A DNA stretch of 64,000 nt from Cyclobacteriaceae bacterium (GCA_028285685.1 JANQOR010000028.1:62001-126000), one strand, 5' to 3'; shown: positions 44,962 through 54,479, counted from the stretch's first letter. Translations and numbers: made by a program. Notes: generated by a model from the sequence alone, not told the origin.

Positions 44962-46380
44962 TCAGTGGTCATTACTGATTGACAGTCCATTTATTTGATA
45001 GGGTTCGGTTTTGTTCACAGAGACTCCCAATGTCCAAAGGACATCTCCCGAATAAAACTGAACCGTGCTTCTATTCTTTTTAGTTTCCAAGATTCTAAGT
45101 TCTCTTACTTCTACAATTTTGCTACTCACTGAAGTAAAGAACCTATTGGTTTCATCTTCTTGTCCCGGGAGATCCTCATAATAACTATCAACAAAATGAT
45201 TCACAGCATCAGGAGATGTACTTAAGCACATAGTAAAAAAGTCACCTATCCTTAACGAGGTATAGGTTGGAGGTAAATTCCATAAATCTGTTTTAGCTGT
45301 CAATTCTTTCGGTAGCTCAGAGATTGCATCTGTAGAAAGTGAGCGTTTCTCTTTACTTAGAGTGTACTCTTCAACGTGGAATTGAGAATCCAAATCAATT
45401 AGCAAGTGATACTCGAAATTTGTGTTTGGTTTGGTATACACAGCTATGAGCTGGCCATCCTTTCTCCCAACCATTTGCAAGTTAAATGAAAGAAGCTTCT
45501 TCTCTATTTTGTTGTACTCCTTTGTGAATTGGTTAATAAATGTTTGATTGCTTTTATCGGTAGAACCGAGCTTTGGAATAAGGGAGGCAATAGCCTGGTT
45601 TTCCTCTATCGACAGAAAATCTACTGCGCCTATGGTATGCTTGATCCATTTCAATGTTCCGGCAGATGATGTGTTGCTGTAAATGTCCACGACACCATAG
45701 GTTCCCTCATCCTGCCCTGATGTTTCGGAATGACTGCTCACCCCAACGACATAATATTTTCCTTCAAATTCAACTAACGCAGGTCCCCCACTGTTACCAG
45801 GACCACTTACCCCTTCCATAGCAGTTGCGTCTGGCGAATCGGGTCTATCAAATTTGAAGAATAACCATTCTTGGGTAATCTGAGTAAGTCTATTGGTTAC
45901 TTTTCTTTTGATTTCATCATCACGAGAAATACCGGTATCGCCCGTTCCAAATGATCCTGTTCCAATAGACCAAAGCAACTGGCCCGAATTTATTTTACTG
46001 TCATAAAGAGGTAATACTCTGATATCCGCAACTGGATTCTTTAGTTTGATGAGTGCAATATCATTTTCCCAGCCCTCATATTTAGGATGGAGAATAATTG
46101 AATCGATTTCATAGAGCTTACCCCTTATTTCAAGTGACTGGTTTGGCAAGAGACCCTCATCGGCGAAATGCGCACAGGTCAGGATCCAATTGCTCCGAAT
46201 CAGAGTCCCGTCGAAAGTCACAGTACCCATCTGATCTCTTAGTGAGAGCCGAAAAACACCTTGGAATTCATTTTCATTTACGATTACAAGATCAGGGAGT
46301 ATATCATGCCTGATAATCATAGTGTAAGAACTTAAACTATAGAGCAGCAACATGAGGATCATTGTTATTCTTATCATCAT
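44962..46380 (-). CDS. Exported trypsin-like serine protease
   Basis: This 472-residue protein has a hydrophobic N-terminus (MMIRITMILMLLLYSL) and a chymotrypsin-fold domain with the full triad: His71 in LTCAHFAD, Asp107 in ENDIALI, Ser197 in GPGNSGGPA. The C-terminal 240 residues have no recognised domain and include SLRIGDFFTMCLS and YYEDLPGQEDE. A further in-frame start at 46431 (MCLYYICCRF) would precede the hydrophobic segment and is less likely. The gene is alone, between a tRNA remnant and the intact initiator tRNA. It is not recognised as part of any system; substrate and partner are unknown. Confidence 0.85.
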   Translation of the reverse strand: MMIRITMILMLLLYSLSSYTMIIRHDILPDLVIVNENEFQGVFRLSLRDQMGTVTFDGTLIRSNWILTCAHFADEGLLPNQSLEIRGKLYEIDSIILHPKYEGWENDIALIKLKNPVADIRVLPLYDSKINSGQLLWSIGTGSFGTGDTGISRDDEIKRKVTNRLTQITQEWLFFKFDRPDSPDATAMEGVSGPGNSGGPALVEFEGKYYVVGVSSHSETSGQDEGTYGVVDIYSNTSSAGTLKWIKHTIGAVDFLSIEENQAIASLIPKLGSTDKSNQTFINQFTKEYNKIEKKLLSFNLQMVGRKDGQLIAVYTKPNTNFEYHLLIDLDSQFHVEEYTLSKEKRSLSTDAISELPKELTAKTDLWNLPPTYTSLRIGDFFTMCLSTSPDAVNHFVDSYYEDLPGQEDETNRFFTSVSSKIVEVRELRILETKKNRSTVQFYSGDVLWTLGVSVNKTEPYQINGLSISNDH

Positions 46381-46683
46381 AAACAGATTTATTAGTTGTA
46401 CAAACCTACAACATATATAATAGAGACACAAGGGGATTGCACTTTCTTTGCAAACAACTAAGTTATCTTATGGAGTCTGGGAGATAATTTAGTTATATGT
46501 GATTATGTATTCTAAGGTAGCAGCGTTAAAAACTTGAAAGTTAGACTGCAATTTATGGGGCATAAAAGCAATTGTAAGAAAGCCTAAACACTCAAAATCC
46601 ATCCATTTCTCAAAATCCAATAGTGTCCTGAGAGCTTCAAAATGCTCCTTTTTGATTTAAGTATGTTTTAGGAAAAATAAAAA
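46381..46683. other. Gene-free stretch before the initiator tRNA terminator
   Basis: About 300 AT-rich bases with no credible coding region. It should contain the promoter of the minus-strand protease gene. I see a short imperfect direct repeat (CTCAAAATCCA-type, near 46588 and 46612) and nothing else. Confidence 0.5.
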
Positions 46684-46710
46684 AGGCAGCCATTTTTACC
46701 GTAACTGCCT
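46684..46710 (-). terminator. Terminator of the initiator tRNA gene
   Basis: A 6-bp stem (AGGCAG 46684-46689 with CTGCCT 46705-46710) closes a 15-base loop, followed on the minus strand by a T-rich tract. It lies 11 bases beyond the tRNA 3' end. The loop is long, so the structure is weaker than the other hairpins. Confidence 0.55.
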
Positions 46711-46721
46711 GATTTTGAGAG

Positions 46722-46794
<73 letters not shown>

Positions 46795-46863
46795 ATGTAG
46801 ATTGCAAAAATAATATTGTCTACTGGATTGTCAATAAAATCGTAGGGGTTTTATTTGTCAAAT

Positions 46864-47898
46864 ATGTCAAAGGTCAGAATGCAAAGATTATTTACAACCA
46901 TATTGCTATTTGTTGCATTTTCTGCTCTTGGACAAATAGAAGAACACAGAGTTGGTGATATAACCATAGAGGTCTATCTACCGCCTGATTACTACTCTGG
47001 CAAAGTCTACCCGGTCGTTTACTCCAACGATGGAGAATGGCTCTTTGGAACAAATTCCTGGCGACTTGACGAAAAACTCGATGAATGGATCAAGGGTGAT
47101 TTAATAGAACCGATCATCTTGGTGGCAATGTTCAATCATGGACGTAGAGAATCAAATTTTATTCCTTACAATGACCCCTCCATTGGAAACTACGCACCTC
47201 AGGCTGAGGATTATACAAAGCAGATTGTCGAGCACATCATACCCTTTGTTGATTCCAAGTATTCAACTTCGAAGGAAAGAGCCCTTATGGGATCATCCTT
47301 TGGAGGACTACACAGTACCTGGGCAGGTTTGAGGAACGCGGATGTTTTTTCGTTCATCATTGCTCAGTCACCGTCCTACTGGGTTAACGACTTTGAGATT
47401 CAAAAGGAGAAATTAGCAAAGACCAGTCAGTCGATCTGGATTGACATTGGCACCAAGGACTGGGACGATGTTCTCACTATGTATTACACGCTCTCAAAGG
47501 CCGGTTTTAACCCCGGAAAAAACCTGTTTTATTATGAAGACATTAACGGAAGCCACACAGGTGCGTCATGGACTAAACGCCTGAAGTACCCGCTCATTCT
47601 ATTCACTAAAGGCTCCGATTCACAGATCACCTCGTTTGATTTGAAGACAGAGTACATCCCAAGCGCTCAAAGAAAAGGATACTACTTCTCAAGAATCAAC
47701 CCGGTAGTGACTTTAAAGAACGGGGTGAAATTCACATCTTTTCCTTTCATATTTAACACCGACAAGGGAAAAGCAGAAATATCTCCCTATGGATCATTTA
47801 AAATAGAAAAAGGCGCCTCAGATCAGGTCTGGGGTGAATATGCGGGAGAGAAGTCAGCCACCAAAATCAAGTGGAAAGACAATCCGATGAATAACTAA
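46864..47898 (+). CDS. Secreted esterase-like alpha/beta hydrolase
   Basis: This 344-residue protein has a signal peptide (MQRLFTTILLFVAFSALGQ, preceded by MSKVR). It belongs to the putative-esterase (esterase D / Fes-like, PF00756) group: VYLPPDYYSGKVYPVVYSNDG, nucleophile in MGSSFGG, then QSPSYW, the Asp in IDIGTKDWDD and the His in NGSHTGASW. A C-terminal beta domain of about 80 residues follows. TTG 46855, ATG 46864 and ATG 46879 are all in frame; 46864 is used. Related proteins hydrolyse siderophore or carbohydrate esters; the substrate here is unknown. Confidence 0.85.
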   Translation: MSKVRMQRLFTTILLFVAFSALGQIEEHRVGDITIEVYLPPDYYSGKVYPVVYSNDGEWLFGTNSWRLDEKLDEWIKGDLIEPIILVAMFNHGRRESNFIPYNDPSIGNYAPQAEDYTKQIVEHIIPFVDSKYSTSKERALMGSSFGGLHSTWAGLRNADVFSFIIAQSPSYWVNDFEIQKEKLAKTSQSIWIDIGTKDWDDVLTMYYTLSKAGFNPGKNLFYYEDINGSHTGASWTKRLKYPLILFTKGSDSQITSFDLKTEYIPSAQRKGYYFSRINPVVTLKNGVKFTSFPFIFNTDKGKAEISPYGSFKIEKGASDQVWGEYAGEKSATKIKWKDNPMNN

Positions 47899-47931
47899 TA
47901 TCGCGGTAACCTTACCTAGCTTTGTCCATTG

Positions 47932-48819
47932 ATGGACAAAAGAAAAAATTTCAAGGCTGGTTTTGTAAACATAATAGGTAGGCCTAATGTAGGTAAGTCA
48001 ACGTTACTCAACACCTTCATGGGTGAGAAACTTGCTATCACGAGTAGTAAAGCGCAGACCACACGCCATCGTATGTTTGGAATTCTTACTGAGCCTGAAT
48101 TTCAAATCGTTTTCTCCGACACTCCAGGCGCGATTGACCCAGCATACAAACTTCAAGAAAGGATGATGGGTTTTGTACGGAATGCCTTAGAGGACGCCGA
48201 TGTGATTCTATTCATAGTAGCGCTTGAAGATAAAAATGATCACCCGGAGGTGTTGGAAATGGCTTTAAAGGCGGGTGCTCCTGTCCTTTTTCTTATCAAC
48301 AAAACAGATTTAGAAAAAGGCTCTCAAACATTGGACAAGACCAATTACTGGCAGGAACTCTATCCTGAACTAGAAATCTTCACCATATCAGCCTTAGATA
48401 AAAGAAATACCGATAAACTATTCAACCGTATTCTTGCATTGCTTCCTGAGCACCCCGCATATTTCCCGAAAGATGAGATGACAGACAAATCCGAGCGGTT
48501 TATCTGCTCAGAAATTATTCGTGAAAAGATCTTTCTGAACTACAAGCAAGAGATCCCATACAGCACCGAAGTATCGGTAACAAGCTTTAAGGAAGAAGAA
48601 AAAATCATTCGCATTGAAGCAGAAATCTACGTTGAACGTGATAGTCAAAAAGGGATTATTATCGGTAAAAAAGCTGAAGCGATTAAACAGGTTGGTACAC
48701 AGGCAAGAGGAGACATGGAAGTCTTCTTCGGAAAGAAAGTACATTTAGAAACGTTCGTCAAAGTGGAGAAAGACTGGCGCAAGGATGAGAGGAAGTTGAA
48801 AAAGTTTGGATATCACTAA
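47932..48819 (+). CDS. era: GTPase Era
   Basis: This 295-residue GTPase binds the 3' end of 16S rRNA and helps 30S assembly. GTPase motifs: G1 GRPNVGKST, G3 DTPGAI, G4 NKTD, G5 SALDK. The C-terminal KH domain holds GIIIGKKAEAIKQVG, the diagnostic GxxG loop, and the end KDWRKDERKLKKFGY. A TTG directly upstream of the ATG is not used. The next housekeeping gene is der, with one small element between. Length is as usual for the family. Confidence 0.97.
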   Translation: MDKRKNFKAGFVNIIGRPNVGKSTLLNTFMGEKLAITSSKAQTTRHRMFGILTEPEFQIVFSDTPGAIDPAYKLQERMMGFVRNALEDADVILFIVALEDKNDHPEVLEMALKAGAPVLFLINKTDLEKGSQTLDKTNYWQELYPELEIFTISALDKRNTDKLFNRILALLPEHPAYFPKDEMTDKSERFICSEIIREKIFLNYKQEIPYSTEVSVTSFKEEEKIIRIEAEIYVERDSQKGIIIGKKAEAIKQVGTQARGDMEVFFGKKVHLETFVKVEKDWRKDERKLKKFGYH

Positions 48820-48834
48820 TTAATAATTAAAAAC

Positions 48835-48851
48835 TGGCAATTATGAATTAA
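48835..48851 (+). repeat. Left inverted repeat around the small four-helix gene
   Basis: TGGCAATTATGAATTAA matches, in inverted orientation, 49093-49109 with one difference in 17. Together with A/T-rich outer flanks they bound the small gene 48851-49096 and run up to its start and stop. Such ends are seen around stand-alone four-helix-bundle genes in Bacteroidota. Confidence 0.65.
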
Positions 48852-49096
48852 TGAAAGAGAACCTCATCCAGCCTAAGAGTTATGAATTCGCAAAAAAGAT
48901 TGTGTTTCTATATCAAGAATTAAAGAGAAAGAAAGAGTTTGAATTAGGTTCTCAATTGCTTAGATCATACTGGCTAAGGTTACTTCGAGATACTCAAATC
49001 CTTGACTCAGCAACCTCTCAACGATATATATCAGAATGTGAAGAAATATTGAGAATTTTGGGTTCAATTCGTAAGACCGTAGGAATCAATTCTTAA
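48851..49096 (+). pseudogene. Four-helix-bundle (23S rRNA intervening-sequence type) protein, internally deleted
   Basis: This 81-residue reading frame has both ends of the four-helix-bundle / S23 family: start MKENLIQPKSYEFAKKIVFLYQEL and end with ISECEEILRILGSIRKT. Full-length relatives are about 115-120 residues and carry a middle GTSIGANIREA segment leading to the ETEYWL helix. Here SQLLRS runs directly into YWLRLL, so about 35-40 codons are missing in frame. The two remaining helix pairs cannot form the usual bundle, so it is probably a remnant although it has no stop. It lies between era and der, where no such gene belongs, and has inverted repeats at both ends. Confidence 0.75.
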
Positions 49097-49109
49097 TTCT
49101 TAATTGCCA
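49093..49109 (-). repeat. Right inverted repeat around the small four-helix gene
   Basis: The inverted partner of 48835-48851; reads TTAATTCTTAATTGCCA on the plus strand. Overlaps the stop codon of the small gene. Confidence 0.65.
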
Positions 49110-49124
49110 ATTAATAATTAGCAA

Positions 49125-50429
49125 ATGGCCAACATACTAGCGATCGTAGGAAGACCTAATGTAGGTAAGTCGACACTTTTCAATCGACTGATTGAAAAGA
49201 AACAGGCTATTATGGATAATGAGTCGGGCGTAACACGCGATCGTCACTATGGTTATGGTGAGTGGAATGGAAAGAATTTTACTGTGATTGACACTGGCGG
49301 ATATGTTGAAGGATCCGATGACATTTTTGAAGGAGCAATCCGAACACAGGTGAAGGAAGCTCTCGAAGAAGCATCAGCTATACTCTTCATGGTTGATTGC
49401 GATACGGGACTTCATGGACTCGATCAGGATTTTGCTAATGTCATAAGGGAAATCAAAAAACCAATTTTCGTGGCTGCAAACAAAGCAGACAATAGTGAAA
49501 AGCAGCTCGCAGCAAATGAGTTTTATTCACTCGGACTAGACGCTGATATATTTCCCATCGCCTCTGCTAGTGGATCAGGTACTGGTGACTTGCTCGATGC
49601 GATTTCCACTCATTTTGAAGATGAAGAACCAGAACAAGATGAAGTGCCAAGAATTGCAATTTTGGGCAGGCCAAATGTCGGAAAGTCTTCATTTGTAAAT
49701 GCCTTGCTTGGAAAGGAGAGAAGTATTGTCACTGACATTGCTGGCACTACAAGAGACGCGATCAATACACGATACAATCAATTTGGCAAAGATTTTATCT
49801 TGACCGACACGGCCGGAATCAGAAGAAAAGCCAAGGTCAAAGAAGACATTGAATTCTATTCCGTCTTGAGAGCAATCCAAGCACTACAAGATTCAGACGT
49901 TTGTATCGTGATGATTGATGCGCAGACGGGCATTGAAAGTCAGGACTTGAACATCATTGGGTTAGCTCACAAGTATAAGAAGGGCATCGTCCTGATGGTT
50001 AACAAATGGGATCTGGTGACGAAGGAGACCAAAACTGCAGAAGAATATAGGAAGGTTTTTGAGGAAAAACTTGGTCCGATGAGCTACGCACCAATCATCT
50101 TCACTTCTGTCCTAAACAAGCAACGTATCATGCAAACGCTTGAGATGGCACTTGGAGTCTTTGAAAACAGAGGCCGGAGAATTTCCACGTCAAAGCTCAA
50201 CGAGGTGCTGGGAGAGGACATCAAGACATATCCGCCTCCCTCGGTAAGAGGACAATACATTAAGATCAAGTACATCACGCAGCTTCCGACTCAAACCCCA
50301 ACCTTTGCCTTCTTTTGTAATTTTCCACAATACATCAAGGAACCTTACCAACGCTATCTTACAAACAAAATCAGGTCTCATTTTGATTTTAAGGGAGTGC
50401 CGGTTAAGGTTGTATTTCGGAAAAAATGA
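49125..50429 (+). CDS. der: GTPase Der (EngA)
   Basis: This 434-residue protein has two GTPase domains in tandem, unique to Der, plus a C-terminal KH-like domain; it is needed for 50S ribosome assembly. The first domain has GRPNVGKST (8-16), DTGGY and NKAD; the second has GRPNVGKSS (about 179-187), DTAGIRRK and NKWD. The KH-like end is from about residue 350 (ISTSKLNEVLGEDI, VKVVFRKK). The stop overlaps the next gene by 4 bases. Length is normal. Confidence 0.98.
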   Translation: MANILAIVGRPNVGKSTLFNRLIEKKQAIMDNESGVTRDRHYGYGEWNGKNFTVIDTGGYVEGSDDIFEGAIRTQVKEALEEASAILFMVDCDTGLHGLDQDFANVIREIKKPIFVAANKADNSEKQLAANEFYSLGLDADIFPIASASGSGTGDLLDAISTHFEDEEPEQDEVPRIAILGRPNVGKSSFVNALLGKERSIVTDIAGTTRDAINTRYNQFGKDFILTDTAGIRRKAKVKEDIEFYSVLRAIQALQDSDVCIVMIDAQTGIESQDLNIIGLAHKYKKGIVLMVNKWDLVTKETKTAEEYRKVFEEKLGPMSYAPIIFTSVLNKQRIMQTLEMALGVFENRGRRISTSKLNEVLGEDIKTYPPPSVRGQYIKIKYITQLPTQTPTFAFFCNFPQYIKEPYQRYLTNKIRSHFDFKGVPVKVVFRKK

Positions 50430-51025
50430 CCTCAAAAGAAGTCTTTCAGCAATTTGTGCCTCCCAACGCTGTTTCGTATTGCAACAAACTATATGAAAAG
50501 TTGGGGTTCGAATTCAAAATTAAAAAAGCACGACAAACCAAGCTAGGTGACTATCGCTATGACCACGAGATAGATCGTCACATCATTTCAGTCAATAACA
50601 ATCTAAACACCTACTCTTTCCTGGTCACATTCTTACATGAGGTGGCACATCTGGTAGCATTCAAGAAACATGGAAATCGGATTATGCCACATGGTGTGGA
50701 GTGGAAGAAATGCTTCAAAGAGGTTGCACAACCCATGCTAACACCTGATGTATTTGATGAACGTGTTCTAGTAGCCCTCAATAAATATTTTTCCAATCCA
50801 AAAGCTTCAAGCTGCTCAGATCCTACTCTGTACAACATTCTCAGAAAATTCGATTCAGCACCATCTCTTCAACTCAAAGACATCCAAGTTGGAGAAGATT
50901 TTAGGTTCAACAAGAGAATCTTTAGAAAGTTAGAAAAAAAGAGAACCCGTAGTGTTTGCCTCGAGATAAAAACCGGCAGAAAATATGCGATCGCTGAAAT
51001 CGCAGAAATCTCCCGTTTGATCTAA
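50426..51025 (+). CDS. SprT-like zinc metalloprotease domain protein
   Basis: This 199-residue protein starts within the der stop codon. Zinc-protease motif HEVAH at 71-75 with third ligand His89 in MPHGVEWK, as in SprT/Spartan proteins. The C-terminal half has CSDPTLYN and a short basic end but not the full zinc-ribbon cysteine set. SprT-like proteins are linked to DNA-protein crosslink repair; for bacterial members the function is not settled. The overlap suggests co-translation with der. Confidence 0.88.
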   Translation: MTSKEVFQQFVPPNAVSYCNKLYEKLGFEFKIKKARQTKLGDYRYDHEIDRHIISVNNNLNTYSFLVTFLHEVAHLVAFKKHGNRIMPHGVEWKKCFKEVAQPMLTPDVFDERVLVALNKYFSNPKASSCSDPTLYNILRKFDSAPSLQLKDIQVGEDFRFNKRIFRKLEKKRTRSVCLEIKTGRKYAIAEIAEISRLI

Positions 51026-51124
51026 TTGAAAAATAACATGTATATAATGATTTAAGTATTTTTTTTACTTATTTTAATAGATCCGATCTAATTACCCGCT
51101 GTTGTAGCATTTTGAAAGAAAGAA

Positions 51125-51961
51125 ATGTCCCATACAATAGCCATTTATAATTTTAAAGGCGGAGTAGGCAAAACTAGCACCACGTTAAACCTTGCACTCA
51201 GTTGGTCAAGATCTTTCAAAGTTTTGATGATCGACTGTGACCCGCAAGCAAATCTTACCTTAGCAGTATCAGATCAAAGTAGGCATCCATCTAATTTGTT
51301 TACGATCTCCAAAAAACTGCTCCATGATGGACAACCCGACATTCAACCTATCCAGATTTCATACTACTTACATCTAATTCCCGGAGATTATCAAATGGCA
51401 GGCCTCGAGTCAAATTCACAGTTCATATCCTTTGGGCAGGTAATCTTCTACAAACTATTGACAGCCATAAAAAATCATTACGACTTCATCATTCTGGATT
51501 GTCCAACTCATTTTGGGGTCACCGTAAAGTCATTCTTGGCGAACGTCGACAGTATCTTTATACCGGCAATACCTGATTCATTTTCAATTCATGGATTCAG
51601 AAAATTGCTCCAGCACATAAGTCAGGTAGAAAAAGAGATTCCATTGAACATCCTGGGAATCTATTTTAATCTTTTCCGAAAGAAAACACTTCACCATCAG
51701 CAAGTTAAAAGACAGGCTGAAAAAGAGTTAGGTAAGCTGATCTTAAATCAATGTGTGCGAGAATCCATTCGAGTAAGCGAAGCCCATGACAGCAATCAGT
51801 CCATCTATAATTTCCTGGAAAACAGCGCAGTGGCAAGTGACTTTATGAAGCTAAGTGAGGAAGTGATCGAACGACTCAACTCAATGAGCCTTGACCGAAT
51901 TATTGATGAACATGGAATTGAGGATGAAAAGTATTCAGATGGTCAGCCTATGCTGAATTAA
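51125..51961 (+). CDS. ParA/Soj-type ATPase
   Basis: This 278-residue ATPase has the deviant Walker A KGGVGKTST with Lys11 and Lys16, Walker A' DCDPQANLT and Walker B FIILDCPTHFG. It is a MinD/ParA-like partition ATPase that should polymerise on nucleoid DNA or membrane. No parB gene or parS-like cluster is adjacent, so it is an orphan: it may position another cargo, or ParB is elsewhere. The C-terminal part (ERLNSMSLDRIIDEHG) is unlike canonical chromosomal ParA. It overlaps the convergent hypothetical gene by 27 bases. Confidence 0.9.
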   Translation: MSHTIAIYNFKGGVGKTSTTLNLALSWSRSFKVLMIDCDPQANLTLAVSDQSRHPSNLFTISKKLLHDGQPDIQPIQISYYLHLIPGDYQMAGLESNSQFISFGQVIFYKLLTAIKNHYDFIILDCPTHFGVTVKSFLANVDSIFIPAIPDSFSIHGFRKLLQHISQVEKEIPLNILGIYFNLFRKKTLHHQQVKRQAEKELGKLILNQCVRESIRVSEAHDSNQSIYNFLENSAVASDFMKLSEEVIERLNSMSLDRIIDEHGIEDEKYSDGQPMLN

Positions 51962-52504
51962 GCTATTGACCAGCTCAAAAAACCTCGTCGGTTTAAGCGT
52001 CCGCCATTTTTCAATAGAGAGACTCCCTGACATATTTATGTAGTTGTCAAGGTTGTATCGCTTCATCTCACTTTCTACATGTTCCCGAAAATTTATTCCG
52101 GCAATCCATCCGTCCTCCACTTCCTCAAACCACTCCTCATAGTAGCAGTCATCACTTCCGTGAAAATTGAGAACGTTCTCGCCAATCAGCGCAAACTTGT
52201 TAATCCCGAAATCCATTAAATGTTCAAGGATGTTCCTTTTGAACTGCATGATATCATTGTTGATGGCGTCATTCCACTCTCCCAGCATTTCGATGACAGC
52301 AAATCCGACATCATAATCTGCGAAAATGATCTTAATGTAAAGAGTCTCGGAGCCTATATAGTCCCAGGCCGGGTCAATGTAATAGCCGTAAATATTGTCT
52401 GTGTATAGATCGTAGTTGTATTCCTTACCTGCAAAAGGAGATTTCTCATCGTAGCTGGAATTATAGTACTGATTCCATCGCTCGTATGGTAGGATTTTGT
52501 GCAT
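51935..52504 (-). CDS. Hypothetical soluble protein
   Basis: I do not recognise this 189-residue protein. It has no signal peptide, is rich in Tyr, Trp and Asp/Glu (YYNSSYDEKSPFAG; DDCYYEEWFEEVEDGW) and ends in a short basic helix. It converges on and overlaps the ParA-type gene by 27 bases, so the 3' ends are constrained together. The reading frame is clean with a plausible ATG, which supports a real gene. The role is unknown. Confidence 0.65.
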   Translation of the reverse strand: MHKILPYERWNQYYNSSYDEKSPFAGKEYNYDLYTDNIYGYYIDPAWDYIGSETLYIKIIFADYDVGFAVIEMLGEWNDAINNDIMQFKRNILEHLMDFGINKFALIGENVLNFHGSDDCYYEEWFEEVEDGWIAGINFREHVESEMKRYNLDNYINMSGSLSIEKWRTLKPTRFFELVNSLIQHRLTI

Positions 52505-52571
52505 TCAAAAAGTTCAGAATTCCTTAAGGAAAGCTAAATAATTATCCGTGGATATACGAGAAGAATCGAGC

Positions 52572-54479
52572 CTATTCCTTCATAAGTCGGGTGTAGAACG
52601 CTCTATCATCTTGAATGAGGACAACGAGGTAGACACCTGTGCTGAGGTCATGAATATCGATACCATTCTCATGGTAACCTCCCTTTTTGACTATCCTACC
52701 TTTCAGGTCCATGATCGAATAATTCTCAACCTTGGTATTTGTGAATTGAAAAGATTGTGACGCAGGGTTTGGATAGATCATATCCGGTAAATGTTGAAAG
52801 TCTGCCACAGCCAGCGCTTTGGCTACCATGTCTTCCGCGGTGCGGGGTGATAGCTGATAGTCCCCTGCAAACTGACCTACAAATCCGGTGATCGTAAAGA
52901 CTCCTGCTGGAATCTCTGTACCAACTAAAGGGTGATTGCTTGACCCCAGCCGAAAGATTAAGTCGTCAGTCCCATCATTAATTAAGAAATTACCAGCTGC
53001 TCCACCACCTTGAAATTCCCCAGTGCTAATGAAAGTGACATTCTCCACCTTGATCAACTCCGATTCATGCTCCTCGCTTACCTCTGCTAACGTCAATAGC
53101 TGTGGCTCAGGTAAAGCCACATTCTCCTTGAGAACCTCAATTACAATCGGTGATTGAGAGATTTGAAGCAGATTGCTAAAGTCTCCCAGTCCACCTGAAA
53201 CTTTCACACTGTCCCCTTGATTAAGATTTGCAGATTCGTTGTCTGCATCAAAACTTCGAACCACTATACCAGCGGTACCATCATAAATGACCTTATTGTT
53301 TGAGCTATTATTTCCGGGATTGAGCACAATTCCAGTAACATTCACAACTTCTCCCAGCGCCAGTTGACGTGCTTCTGCTATAGATAAAATTTCTTGACTT
53401 CCCTCTTCACCAAGAATATCCACTTTTATTGTGTCGCCGTCAGTGAAGTGAACGATCATTCCAGTTGCCATTTGATCAGCTGAGGCAGGTTCAAATCTGA
53501 CATTTACTGTAAGGTTTTGTTCCCCCGAGTCATCATTGGAATAGCCTATGCTGTCAGTCCATGTCATTTGATCTAATGAAACTGAAAAGGGCGCATCAAC
53601 TTTAACAGATACGTCATCCGTAAGATTATAAGCATTTAAAGTATATGACTGAGCAAGTGATGATCCCAGTTCCACAATTCCAAAATCAGGATTTAGATTT
53701 GGAGCATTTAGTGTCAAAAGTGCTTCTGAGGTTGAGCCCCAGATCTCAGCTACCCACTCCGGATGATCTATAAAAGGATTCCTATTACCCTGGTAGCCAA
53801 AAACACCTTCATGTCTGGCCATCTCGGCAGCATCAACCGGGTCCGCTTCATGCCACTCAATCAGTGTATACAGGACACCTAACTCAGGTGCATTTGAAAA
53901 GCTTATTCTGTCAACCAATTCGAGGTTTAATCGATCACTTTCGTACCGAACATCCATGTAGAAAAGTATTCTTGCAACATCTCCTTTTATCTCATCTCTT
54001 GGCTCCCAAAAATCAGAAGTAGTATAGGTATCTGGAGCTTCTCCTTGTTCGTTCGCCGCGATATGCTCTACATCATTGAAGTCCTTGTTACTCTTTGATG
54101 TATTTACTGTAGCATCAGATGGTCTCAGGTTGTGAGCATCAGTGAATGCGGTATCTGAGGAGCTGGAAAAACCATGTGAAGATGGCCAGGTATGCTCTCT
54201 ATTCCATCCATCATTCCCATTTGCAAAGTCCGCTTTGGGAACTGAAGTATTTTTATAAAAGACAATTACATTGTTTGAATTGTTCGGATCTTCATCAAGA
54301 TCTGGTAAGATCGTATCCCTAAACTCGTCGTAAGATCGAACGGTGTGATCATTGATAATTTGATGAAGTTTAAGCTTTAATTCATTGCCAGTCAAGCCGC
54401 TTGTTCCTTCATAGTAATCTTGTCCATGCATAGTACAAGCCAAGCCGATAAAAAGTGGAATAAAAAACAAAAACCTCAT
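52572..54479 (-). CDS. Secreted endonuclease I with DUF5689-like domains and type IX sorting tail
   Basis: This 635-residue nuclease has a signal peptide (cleavage after TMHGQ). Residues 21-250 are endonuclease I (NucM-type, His-Me finger): His96 in NREHTWPSSHG, AHNLRPSD and FEWH-type later residues in WHEADPVD, FGYQGNRNPFIDHPEW. Then an Ig-like segment and two OB-like DUF5689 units (SIAEARQLALGEVVNVTG, LLTLAEVSEEHESELIKV). The C-terminal 75 residues are a type A sorting domain (MIYPNPASQSF, then LSTGVYLVVL). It is thus secreted through the type IX system. The upstream lipoprotein and TonB receptor suggest use of extracellular DNA. Confidence 0.93.
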   Translation of the reverse strand: MRFLFFIPLFIGLACTMHGQDYYEGTSGLTGNELKLKLHQIINDHTVRSYDEFRDTILPDLDEDPNNSNNVIVFYKNTSVPKADFANGNDGWNREHTWPSSHGFSSSSDTAFTDAHNLRPSDATVNTSKSNKDFNDVEHIAANEQGEAPDTYTTSDFWEPRDEIKGDVARILFYMDVRYESDRLNLELVDRISFSNAPELGVLYTLIEWHEADPVDAAEMARHEGVFGYQGNRNPFIDHPEWVAEIWGSTSEALLTLNAPNLNPDFGIVELGSSLAQSYTLNAYNLTDDVSVKVDAPFSVSLDQMTWTDSIGYSNDDSGEQNLTVNVRFEPASADQMATGMIVHFTDGDTIKVDILGEEGSQEILSIAEARQLALGEVVNVTGIVLNPGNNSSNNKVIYDGTAGIVVRSFDADNESANLNQGDSVKVSGGLGDFSNLLQISQSPIVIEVLKENVALPEPQLLTLAEVSEEHESELIKVENVTFISTGEFQGGGAAGNFLINDGTDDLIFRLGSSNHPLVGTEIPAGVFTITGFVGQFAGDYQLSPRTAEDMVAKALAVADFQHLPDMIYPNPASQSFQFTNTKVENYSIMDLKGRIVKKGGYHENGIDIHDLSTGVYLVVLIQDDRAFYTRLMKE

